Part shown: one piece after another, positions 1 to 5,678 of the stretch
Numbering within the stretch: position 1 is the stretch's first letter
How the letters are laid out: each line of letters starts with the position of its first letter
Assembly: GCA_002482005.1 (NCBI GenBank)
Contig: DLFD01000004.1
Location: 1-20,931 of the forward strand
Reading direction: 5' to 3'
Source of the DNA: Lachnospiraceae bacterium UBA7729
Lineage (GTDB): Bacteria > Bacillota > Clostridia > Lachnospirales > Lachnospiraceae
DNA: 20,931 nucleotides
Notes under the pieces: model-generated
Databases searched by the model: none
What the model was told of the DNA's origin: nothing
The model's input: only the letters and a program-made list of their open reading frames with translations
Position numbers and translations under genes: made by a program

Positions 1-125
1 TGTGATGCCGAGTTGGTTGACTGAGAGAAATGGGGTATAGTAAACATCTGCCCCCGGGAAATATTTCATGTGGACACGGCGGTACAGATAGCCGGTCACT
101 CCCTCCATCGGAGCATGTTCGAGCC

Positions 126-141
126 GTTACTATTCACAGTC
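126..141 (+). repeat. Left terminal inverted repeat of the IS66-like element
   Basis: GTTACTATTCACAGTC, directly preceded by the target duplication TTCGAGCC (118-125). It is the exact reverse complement of 2097-2112. Confidence 0.9.
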
Positions 142-178
142 AAATTGAGCTGAAACTTTATTGATTATAAGCCATTTT

Positions 179-203
179 CCGGCTTCCCAATCTTGGGAGC
201 CGG
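179..203 (+). terminator. Hairpin near the IS left end, transcription barrier
   Basis: CCGGCT-T-CCCAA, loop TC, TTGGG-AGCCGG forms an 11-bp stem with one bulged T, followed by a T-rich stretch (ATTTATTTT). It lies just inside the left end, ahead of the element's own promoter. Insertion sequences commonly place a terminator there to block read-through from outside into the transposase gene. Confidence 0.65.
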
Positions 204-218
204 ATTTATTTTGACCTT

Positions 219-250
219 ATAGGTATGTATTTATATAAATACATACCTAT
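219..250. promoter_or_regulatory. 32-bp perfect palindrome, candidate operator of the IS promoter
   Basis: ATAGGTATGTATTTAT is followed directly by its exact reverse complement, ending 6 bp before the -35 box. The outer 10 bases of the half-site (ATAGGTATGT) occur a third time at 264-273, inside the spacer between the -35 and -10 boxes. This arrangement suits a repressor that binds both the palindrome and the promoter. As RNA it would also form a long hairpin. The binding protein is unknown; the 125-aa protein encoded next is one candidate. Confidence 0.6.
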
Positions 251-256
251 TTTATG

Positions 257-285
257 TTGACAAATAGGTATGTTAATGATATAAT
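257..285 (+). promoter_or_regulatory. Consensus sigma-70-type promoter of the IS66-like element
   Basis: TTGACA (257-262) and TATAAT (280-285) are separated by 17 bp, a perfect match to the vegetative consensus. Transcription would start near 292, just before the ribosome binding site AGGAGG (295-300) of the first gene. Confidence 0.88.
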
Positions 286-308
286 ACAGTCACTAGGAGG
301 TGAGGTAC

Positions 309-686
309 ATGTCATTGGTAAGGAACACAGACAAAAGGACCGGCGTCACTTATGTTTACGAGTCGGAATCTTACTGGGACAAGGAAAAACAGCAGCCCCG
401 TTCCAGAAGGAAACTGATCGGAAAGATCGATCCCGAGACCGGGGAGATCGTAGCGACCGGAAAACGCGGCAGGAAGAAAAAGGTGCCGGATAATTACGCG
501 GACCTGCTCCAGTATGACGATGCTTCAGGCATCGCTCCTGCCGATACGGAAGAAAAATATCTCCGTCAGCTGAAGGAAAAGGATCTTCGGATCTCGGAGC
601 TGGAAGCGCGTGTCCGCAAGCTGGAAAAGGAAAGGGCAGATGCCGCTGACCGACTGAAACTGGTGCTGAAAGCTCTTCAGGACTAA
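309..686 (+). CDS. IS66-element accessory protein, 125 aa
   Basis: The start ATG at 309 is chosen because AGGAGG (295-300) lies 8 bases upstream; an in-frame GTG at 300 would overlap that site. Residues 1-50 (MSLVRNTDKRTGVTYVYES, then KLIGKIDPETGEIV) resemble the N-terminal segment found in IS1634/IS4-type transposases. This is followed by a basic run (GKRGRKKK) and a C-terminal alpha-helical stretch with regular Leu/Glu/Lys spacing, probably a coiled coil (about residues 80-125). There is no catalytic domain. It is the first gene after the element's promoter and precedes the transposase by 50 bp. It may bind DNA, help the transposase or repress the promoter; none of these is shown by the sequence. 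Confidence 0.72.
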   Translation: MSLVRNTDKRTGVTYVYESESYWDKEKQQPRSRRKLIGKIDPETGEIVATGKRGRKKKVPDNYADLLQYDDASGIAPADTEEKYLRQLKEKDLRISELEARVRKLEKERADAADRLKLVLKALQD

Positions 687-736
687 GTCCCGTACTGCTT
701 TCTTCACGCTGCCTGTTAATCAGAAAGGTGCCGATC

Positions 737-1987
737 ATGCCGCGAACAGATTCCTGTGATCAGAATGCGAAAGCGACCGCTTTGAGAATGCCGGTGCCGC
801 TTGCTGCCTGTGACTGCAGCCCTTCCATGCGCAGGGAACTGGAAGGCCATATCCATACGCTGACCAGAGAGAACGAGAAACTGAAGAAATGGAACAGGGA
901 ATACAGTTCGGACCTTGAAAAAGCAAGGAAGCGAATCAAGTACTTGGAACAGTACTGGTATTCAGGTGAGGAGTTCATCGAGTTCTATACCAAGTGGGAC
1001 AAGGAGGTCAACGAACTCCGGAAGCAGGTTGAAAAGAGAGACCATCTTCTCAGACATTATCAGGACCTGTGGAAGGAAGCGGTACTTCAATGCCAGGAAC
1101 AGATGGAGGAAGACTCAGCTAAGATCAAAGCGCTGGAGGAAAAGGTACTGCGCCTGAATGCCAGGCTTGAGACGGACAGCCGGAACAGCTCGCTCCCGGT
1201 CAGCAGAACGCCGATCGGGAAGAAAAAGCCGATGCCGAACTCAAGACAGAAGACCGACCGGCCGCGCGGAGGACAGGAAGGCCACGCGAAAGCATCCCTC
1301 GCGGGATTTGAGGAAAGCGAGATCACGGAGACAGAAGCGCATACGGCAGACATCTGTCCGGAATGCGGAAGCAGCTCCCTTGAAAAGGGCGGCGAGGACA
1401 TCATCAAAGATGAGACAGACTGCAAAGTCGTACTGATCAAAAGACGGCACCGTTTTTATGTCTACCGCTGTCTCTGCTGCGGAAAGACTTTCCACTCACC
1501 GATCCCTCTTCACCTGAAGGAGAAAAACCAGTATGGAGAGAACCTGAAGGCTCTCGCCCTGTCCCTGACCGATCAGGGATACGTGAGCATCGGCCGGACG
1601 AGGGACATGATCCATGGACTCTGCAATGGCCAGATAAAGCCAAGCGAAGGCTATATCGCCAAGCTTCAGAAGACAGCATCCGCAGCTCTGGAATCCTTCA
1701 TTAACGATCTCTATAGTCATGTGGAGAAGCACTACTTCGCATGGGTGAAGGACTTCAGCCTTCCGGTCACGAACAATCTCAGCGAACGCTCACTGAGAGG
1801 AATCAAATCGAAGCAGAAGATCTCCGGACAGTTCTGGTCCACCGAGAATGCAGGACACTATGCAAAGATCCAGAGTTATATGGAGACCTGCAGAAGAAAC
1901 GGGATCAGTCCTCACCATGCGATGGTCCGGCTGATGAACGGAAACCCATACAGTGTAGATGAACTATTGGGTCTGAGCGGCGCCTGA
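737..1987 (+). CDS. IS66-family transposase with an internal deletion in the catalytic domain
   Basis: ATG at 737 is preferred (AGAAAGG at 722-728, 8 bases upstream); an in-frame GTG at 728 is the alternative. From the ATG the product is 416 aa: a long coiled-coil N-terminus, the IS66 linker with DSRNSSLPVS and RPRGGQEGH, a zinc-ribbon (CPECG and CLCCG), then the conserved DQGYVSIGRTRDMI and PSEGYIAKLQ segment. Directly after LESFINDLY the sequence jumps to YFAWVKDFSLPVTNNLSERS, the C-terminal block holding the catalytic Glu. In intact IS66 transposases well over 100 residues lie between these points, including the first two catalytic Asp residues (the ADET-like block and the later Asp). The deletion, near 1705-1735, keeps the frame. 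The protein should therefore be unable to catalyse transposition. A 20-bp hairpin (1977-1996) spans the stop codon. Confidence 0.85.
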   Translation: MPRTDSCDQNAKATALRMPVPLAACDCSPSMRRELEGHIHTLTRENEKLKKWNREYSSDLEKARKRIKYLEQYWYSGEEFIEFYTKWDKEVNELRKQVEKRDHLLRHYQDLWKEAVLQCQEQMEEDSAKIKALEEKVLRLNARLETDSRNSSLPVSRTPIGKKKPMPNSRQKTDRPRGGQEGHAKASLAGFEESEITETEAHTADICPECGSSSLEKGGEDIIKDETDCKVVLIKRRHRFYVYRCLCCGKTFHSPIPLHLKEKNQYGENLKALALSLTDQGYVSIGRTRDMIHGLCNGQIKPSEGYIAKLQKTASAALESFINDLYSHVEKHYFAWVKDFSLPVTNNLSERSLRGIKSKQKISGQFWSTENAGHYAKIQSYMETCRRNGISPHHAMVRLMNGNPYSVDELLGLSGA

Positions 1988-2096
1988 GGGCGCCGCCGGA
2001 TCAGGCTGCCCTTCTGTTTTCATATCTGTTATTCAAAAAGACTCATCTTGTGTTATCCTTATTCAGCCGAGACGTATAATTATGCCCTTTTTCCGA

Positions 2097-2123
2097 GACT
2101 GTGAATAGTAACTGAATCGTAAC
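2097..2123 (-). repeat. Right terminal inverted repeat with a duplicated tip
   Basis: Read inward on the minus strand the end is GTTACGATTCA (2123-2113) followed by GTTACTATTCACAGTC (2112-2097). The first 11 bases match the start of the second block at 10 of 11 positions, so the tip is tandemly repeated. The target duplication (2124-2131) abuts the outer copy, showing that the outer copy was used in the last transposition. Confidence 0.85.
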
Positions 2124-2185
2124 TTCGAGCCGTAAGTTCATAGAACAGACACAATCCTTCCATAATTTGGTAACAGATGACAGAT

Positions 2186-2214
2186 ATTCTATTGTCATCA
2201 GATGAAGAAAACAA
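2186..2214 (-). promoter_or_regulatory. Probable dus promoter
   Basis: On the minus strand, TTGTTT (2214-2209) and TAGAAT (2191-2186) are spaced by 17 bp, 45 bp upstream of the dus ATG, in an AT-rich stretch. The boxes match the consensus at 4 and 5 of 6 positions. Confidence 0.42.
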
Positions 2215-2262
2215 GAAAAACTTCACCTGTTGACATAGATGTTTTTTCATACTCCCTCCCTT

Positions 2263-2355
2263 AAGAGCAGCCGCATGCCGGCTGCTCTTTCTTGTATGGC
2301 GGCCGCGAACATCGAGTGCGCATAGCGCACGAGATGGAAGCGACGTAGCCTTTTT
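2263..2355 (+). ncRNA. Structured element upstream of pyruvate kinase (motif copy 1)
   Basis: A 10-bp hairpin (AAGAGCAGCC 2263-2272 with 2280-2289) is followed by a segment that shares two 11-nt blocks with a region upstream of ileS: GCGAACATCGA (2305-2315) and GAGATGGAAGC (2331-2341). They flank a stem GTGCGC/GCGCAC (2316-2321 with 2325-2330). CATC (2310-2313) pairs with GATG (2333-2336), leaving a tandem GA/GA internal loop. GGCTGC (2280-2285) can instead pair with GTAGCC (2345-2350), closing the motif right before TTTTT (2351-2355), so the two hairpins are mutually exclusive. This could be an RNA gene, a leader or a mobile repeat. No known riboswitch class was recognised. Strand is inferred from the T-run. 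Confidence 0.45.
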
Positions 2356-2388
2356 CTTCAATTCTGCTCAATATTTTCTTCGTCATGT

Positions 2389-2394
2389 TATACT
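2389..2394 (+). promoter_or_regulatory. Possible -10 box for pyruvate kinase
   Basis: TATACT lies 50 bp upstream of the pyk start codon in an AT-rich stretch. The -35 region (TGCTCA near 2365) is a poor match, so the call is weak. Confidence 0.35.
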
Positions 2395-2443
2395 ATGAAT
2401 ATGTATATACAAAAAACCGTCAGTTTCGGAGGGGGATGCTGAT

Positions 2444-3877
2444 ATGAAGAGAACGAAGATCGTCTGTACCATGGGACCCAGTACCGACAGCAGGGAAGTC
2501 CTGTCTGCCATGATCGATGCCGGCATGGATGTCGCACGTTTCAATTTCTCACACGGAAGCTACGAAGAACATAAAAAGCGTATGGACCTTCTGAAAGAGG
2601 TCCGCGAGGAGAAGAAAAAACCGATCGCGATCCTGCTCGATACCAAGGGACCGGAGATCCGCACGAAGACGCTGAAGGGCGGGGCGAAGGTTGAATTGAA
2701 GGATGGGCAGACGTTCACGCTGACTGCCAGAGACGTCGAGGGGACGGACGAGATCGTCTCCCAGACTTATGACCGTCTGCCGCAGGACCTGAATGCCGGC
2801 GATACGGTGCTGATCGATGACGGACTGATCGCTCTGACGGTCATGAAGACGACCGATACCGATGTGGTCTGCAGAGTGGAGAACGGAGGTCTTCTTGGCG
2901 AGAGAAAAGGGATCAATCTGCCGAATGTGGAGATCCATCTTCCTGGAATTACCGAGAAGGACAAAGAGGACATCGTCTTCGGGATCGGGCAGGGCATAGA
3001 CTTCATCGCTGCCTCATTTGTCAGGAATGCAGACAACGTTCGCGAGATCCGGGAGCTGCTGAAGGAACACGGCGCCTCCGATGTCCACATCATCGCCAAG
3101 GTTGAGAGTCAGGAAGGCATCCGCAACATCGATTCTATCATCAGGGCTGCGGACGGCGTCATGGTCGCACGCGGCGACATGGGCGTGGAGATCCCGGCAT
3201 GGGAGGTACCGCAGGTTCAGAAGGAGATCATCCGCAAGGTCAATGCGGCTTACAAGCCGGTCATCGTTGCGACCCAGATGCTGGATTCGATGATCCGCAA
3301 TCCTCGTCCGACCAGGGCCGAGGTGACCGATGTCTCGACTGCCATCATGGAGTCCGCGGATGCGATCATGCTCTCGGGCGAGACGGCAGCCGGAAAATAC
3401 CCGGTCGAGGCAGTCCGGATGATGGCGAAGATCGCAGAGTACACGGAACAGGGGATGGAATATGAGATTCCGGATTTCTACAGACTTCACGGAAAGCAGA
3501 GCGTCTCCAGCGCAGTAGGCGTCGGCGCCGTCCGTACGGCAGCGAATGTCAAGGCGAAGGCGCTGGTCATCCCGACGATGTCGGGCTTCTCGGCAAGACT
3601 GATCTCCAATTTCCGGCCGCAGCAGCCGATCTATGCAGTCTCCCCGAACGAACGGGCACTGCGTCAGATGCAGCTTGACTGGGGCGTTCTTCCGGTCAGG
3701 GGCTATCAGGAAGATACGACGGAGAACATCGTGTCCCATGCCATGTATGTCGTGGGACGTGACAGACTTGTGAAACCGGGCGATATGGTCGTTGTCACGG
3801 CGGGCGACCCGGCCAACAACGAGGTCAGGGGCGAAGGGAACATGACGAACCTCATGTATGTCATCCAGGCAAAGTGA
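2444..3877 (+). CDS. pyk: Pyruvate kinase
   Basis: This cytoplasmic enzyme converts phosphoenolpyruvate and ADP to pyruvate and ATP in the last step of glycolysis. It is 477 aa and starts MKRTKIVCTMGPSTDSREVL. Visible family features are the substrate-binding Arg32 in VARFNFSHG, the B domain (roughly 70-170), the catalytic Lys219 and metal-binding Glu221 in IIAKVESQEG, and ARGDMG (Asp245) of the active-site signature. The C-terminal regulatory domain ends near residue 477, so this is the short form without the extra PEP-utilising domain found in some Bacillota. GGAGGGGG (2428-2435) precedes the ATG. It leads a three-gene plus-strand group (gaps of 40 and 10 bp) that ends at a terminator after the PPK2 gene, so co-transcription is likely. 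Confidence 0.97.
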   Translation: MKRTKIVCTMGPSTDSREVLSAMIDAGMDVARFNFSHGSYEEHKKRMDLLKEVREEKKKPIAILLDTKGPEIRTKTLKGGAKVELKDGQTFTLTARDVEGTDEIVSQTYDRLPQDLNAGDTVLIDDGLIALTVMKTTDTDVVCRVENGGLLGERKGINLPNVEIHLPGITEKDKEDIVFGIGQGIDFIAASFVRNADNVREIRELLKEHGASDVHIIAKVESQEGIRNIDSIIRAADGVMVARGDMGVEIPAWEVPQVQKEIIRKVNAAYKPVIVATQMLDSMIRNPRPTRAEVTDVSTAIMESADAIMLSGETAAGKYPVEAVRMMAKIAEYTEQGMEYEIPDFYRLHGKQSVSSAVGVGAVRTAANVKAKALVIPTMSGFSARLISNFRPQQPIYAVSPNERALRQMQLDWGVLPVRGYQEDTTENIVSHAMYVVGRDRLVKPGDMVVVTAGDPANNEVRGEGNMTNLMYVIQAK

Positions 3878-3917
3878 TGACGTACGGGATATCAGCAGAC
3901 AGAAAGAAGACGAATCC

Positions 3918-4700
3918 ATGAAATCAGGCAGAGCAGAAGCTCCGGGTCACATTTTCATCAGATATCTCAGCATGATCTTTCTGGCAGCGGTGATGCTGCT
4001 GAGCCTGTCAGAGGGAGCCGAGGCTTCTGCGAAGAAGAAACAGAAGAAGGTGAAGCCGCCCGTCGTGGCAGTTCTTGACACTTACTATCCCGGGGCAGTG
4101 ATGGACTGGGCAGAAGCGCGGGGGATGAAGGCAAAGTGGATCTCATCCTGCCCGAAGAGCGTGAAGGCCTATGATGGGCTGATCATTCCGGGGGGGGGAG
4201 ACGTCTCGCCGCGGTTCTATAATGAGAGCGATTATGCCTGCTACGGGGTCAGCGTCGACAAGGACCGTCAGCAGATCAGGGCGGTACGGGCATTCGCGAA
4301 GGCAGGAAAACCTGTACTCGGGATCTGCCGCGGGCTTCAGGTCATCAACGTTGCTTTCGGAGGATCGCTTGTCCAGCATATCCGCGGACATTACAACATG
4401 GATCCTGTCAGGATCTCGAAAGGCAGCTATCTCTATAAGTACGTGGGAAAGAGGGCATCCGTCAAGCATTCGCACCATCAGTGCGTGAAGAAGCTTGGCA
4501 AGGGGCTGAAGGCGGTAAGCTGGGATACTGACGATAACCGGATCGAAGAGATCCGTCATAAGAAACTGCCTGTATGGGGTGTCCAGTGGCATCCGGAATA
4601 CAGTGGAAAAGTGGGCTGGATACTGGGCTGGAAGTTTAAGGAGCTCTGCATCAGCTACAGGGAGAAGAAGACGATCAGGGTCGGAAAGATCGGAAAGTGA
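3918..4700 (+). CDS. Secreted class I glutamine amidotransferase-like protein (peptidase C26 family)
   Basis: The protein has 260 aa from ATG 3918; upstream in-frame codons are open, but 3918 gives a proper signal peptide (hydrophobic about 12-31, likely cleavage near EASA). The mature part is a class I amidotransferase fold: PGGGD (91-95) as in the oxyanion region, nucleophile Cys137 in GICRGLQ, and His225 and Glu227 in WHPE. The pattern is that of peptidase C26 (gamma-glutamyl-GABA hydrolase/PuuD-like), which cleaves gamma-glutamyl amide bonds. Export is unusual for PuuD-like enzymes and would suit hydrolysis of external gamma-glutamyl peptides or a wall component; the substrate is unknown. 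The ribosome binding site is weak (AAGAAG). A run of nine G (4190-4198) encodes the Gly-rich motif. It ends 10 bp before the PPK2 gene. Confidence 0.85.
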   Translation: MKSGRAEAPGHIFIRYLSMIFLAAVMLLSLSEGAEASAKKKQKKVKPPVVAVLDTYYPGAVMDWAEARGMKAKWISSCPKSVKAYDGLIIPGGGDVSPRFYNESDYACYGVSVDKDRQQIRAVRAFAKAGKPVLGICRGLQVINVAFGGSLVQHIRGHYNMDPVRISKGSYLYKYVGKRASVKHSHHQCVKKLGKGLKAVSWDTDDNRIEEIRHKKLPVWGVQWHPEYSGKVGWILGWKFKELCISYREKKTIRVGKIGK

Positions 4701-4710
4701 AGGCAAGGAT

Positions 4711-5583
4711 ATGCTGAAAAAATACAGATATGACGGAAGCCGCAGGTTCGATATCGACAAGGTCTCCACGGGCGAGACGTCAGAGGAGAAGGACAGAGCC
4801 AAGGCTGAGAAGAAGATGGCGGAGAATTTTGAGAAGATCTCCAGGCTCCAGGCAAAGCTTTATGCAGACAAGAAGGAAGGAGTGATCTTCCTCTTCCAGG
4901 CGATGGATGCAGCAGGCAAGGATGGGACGATCGCTGCGGTGCTGACATGTCTGTCACCGCACGGGGTGAGAGAGTCGGCTTTCAAGTCGCCGTCCTCCGA
5001 TGAGCTTGCCCATGATTTCCTCTGGAGGATCGAGAAGGAGGTCCCGAGAAAGGGAGAGATCGCGATCTTCAACCGTTCCCAGTACGAGGAAGTGCTGATC
5101 TACAAGGTCAAGAAGCTTTGGAAGTCTCAGTCGAGGGCGGAGAGGATCGAGGAAGATGGCATCATGGAGTGCCGCTATCAGGATATCGTCAATTTTGAAC
5201 AGTACCTCTATCACAATAGTGTCCGCACTGTGAAGATCTTCCTGAATGTCTCAAAGACAGAGCAGGCAAAGCGGTTCCTGTCCCGTATCGAGGAGCCGGA
5301 GAAGAACTGGAAGTTTTCGGCGTCCGATTTTGAGGAGAGAAAGTACTGGGATGACTATCAGAAAGCCTTTGAGGAGGCCATCAATAAAACGGCAACAAAG
5401 GACTGTCCATGGTACGTCGTTCCGGCCGACCACAAGTGGTACATGCGCATGGTCGTCAGCGAGATCATCCTCGCGACGCTGAAGGATATGGATCCCCATT
5501 ATCCAGAGGTCACAAAGGAAAGGCTTGCCGAGTTCGATGGCTATCGTGAGAAGCTTCAGGAAGAGCTTGGCATCAGATCTTAA
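4711..5583 (+). CDS. Polyphosphate kinase 2 family protein (polyphosphate:nucleotide phosphotransferase)
   Basis: At 290 aa it has the length of a single-domain PPK2. Walker A is in FQAMDAAGKDGTI (Asp66, Gly69, Lys70) and the Walker B/lid region is marked by IAIFNRSQYEEV (118-129). SFK-type motifs (AFKSPSSDELAHDFLWR) also match the PPK2 family that moves phosphate between polyphosphate and AMP or ADP. The N-terminus (YDGSRRFDIDKVST) resembles the class III/PAP-like group, which makes ADP or ATP from polyphosphate, but the substrate cannot be fixed from sequence. The start ATG at 4711 has AAGGAT just upstream. It lies 10 bp after the amidotransferase-like gene and is followed by a strong terminator. 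As the last gene of a pyruvate kinase cluster it would fit a role in nucleotide energy balance, which is inference. Confidence 0.92.
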   Translation: MLKKYRYDGSRRFDIDKVSTGETSEEKDRAKAEKKMAENFEKISRLQAKLYADKKEGVIFLFQAMDAAGKDGTIAAVLTCLSPHGVRESAFKSPSSDELAHDFLWRIEKEVPRKGEIAIFNRSQYEEVLIYKVKKLWKSQSRAERIEEDGIMECRYQDIVNFEQYLYHNSVRTVKIFLNVSKTEQAKRFLSRIEEPEKNWKFSASDFEERKYWDDYQKAFEEAINKTATKDCPWYVVPADHKWYMRMVVSEIILATLKDMDPHYPEVTKERLAEFDGYREKLQEELGIRS

Positions 5584-5598
5584 GAGATCCTTCATGGC

Positions 5599-5630
5599 AC
5601 CTGTCCCCCTCGCGGGGACAGGTATTTTTT
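5599..5630 (+). terminator. Rho-independent terminator after the PPK2 gene
   Basis: ACCTGTCCCC (5599-5608), a 5-nt loop and GGGGACAGGT (5614-5623) form a 10-bp perfect stem, followed by ATTTTTT. It closes the pyk group; the convergent PucR gene ends at 5679. Confidence 0.92.
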
Positions 5631-5678
5631 ATACGGCGGCGCAGCTGGATCGGGCAGGGGAGACGAAGTCGTCTCGAT

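Larger units (their letters stand above)
126..2123 (+). mobile_element. IS66-family insertion sequence, internally deleted
   Basis: Left end GTTACTATTCACAGTC (126-141) and its reverse complement at 2097-2112 form a 16-bp perfect inverted repeat. On the right a further 11 bp (2113-2123) ends in GTAAC, so the outer tip again reads GTTAC inward. The flanks TTCGAGCC (118-125) and TTCGAGCC (2124-2131) are an exact 8-bp target duplication, the size known for the IS66 family. This fixes the element at 1998 bp. It contains a transcription barrier hairpin, a consensus promoter, an accessory gene and a transposase gene. Full-length relatives would be about 0.4-0.5 kb longer, which is consistent with the deletion seen in the transposase. 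No TnpA or TnpB of the classic three-gene IS66 layout is present, so it is closer to the reduced (ISBst12-like) organisation. Confidence 0.88.
1..2141 (-). pseudogene. dus: tRNA-dihydrouridine synthase, 5' part, split by an IS66-like element (partial at left edge)
   Basis: Joining 2141-2124 to 117-1 on the minus strand, with the 8-bp duplication counted once, gives an open frame starting MNLRLEHAPMEGVTGYLYRR and continuing through HMKYFPGADVYYTPFLS. This is the characteristic N-terminus of the Dus family (COG0042), FMN enzymes that reduce uridine to dihydrouridine in tRNA. The APMEGVTG segment is the first strand and FMN-binding loop of the TIM barrel. The start ATG is at 2141-2139, with AAGGA about 13 bases upstream. 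The element sits after codon 6 and puts a TAA (129-127) directly before the downstream part, so no full product can be made. An internal ATG (108-106) could only start a protein lacking the first strand. After FLS the reading continues as VNQLGIT, which is not typical of Dus; it lies in a 21-bp sequence repeated at 7467-7487, so the gene may be broken a second time. The remainder lies off the left edge. Confidence 0.82.

Noticed and set aside
254..493. Frame of 79 codons overlapping the start of the IS accessory gene
   Set aside because: It starts within the promoter, before the expected transcript start, and overlaps the better-supported frame at 309-686.
2080..2250. Minus-strand small frame starting MKKHLCQQ with AAGGGAGGGAG upstream
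   Set aside because: The ribosome binding site looks good, but the frame overlaps the suspected dus promoter, runs out of frame into dus and then into the IS. No coding signature was seen; it could be a leader peptide but is not supported.
3014..3919. Open frame of about 300 codons antisense to pyk
   Set aside because: It is a shadow of the pyruvate kinase reading frame, with an Arg/Asp/His-rich composition typical of antisense translation.
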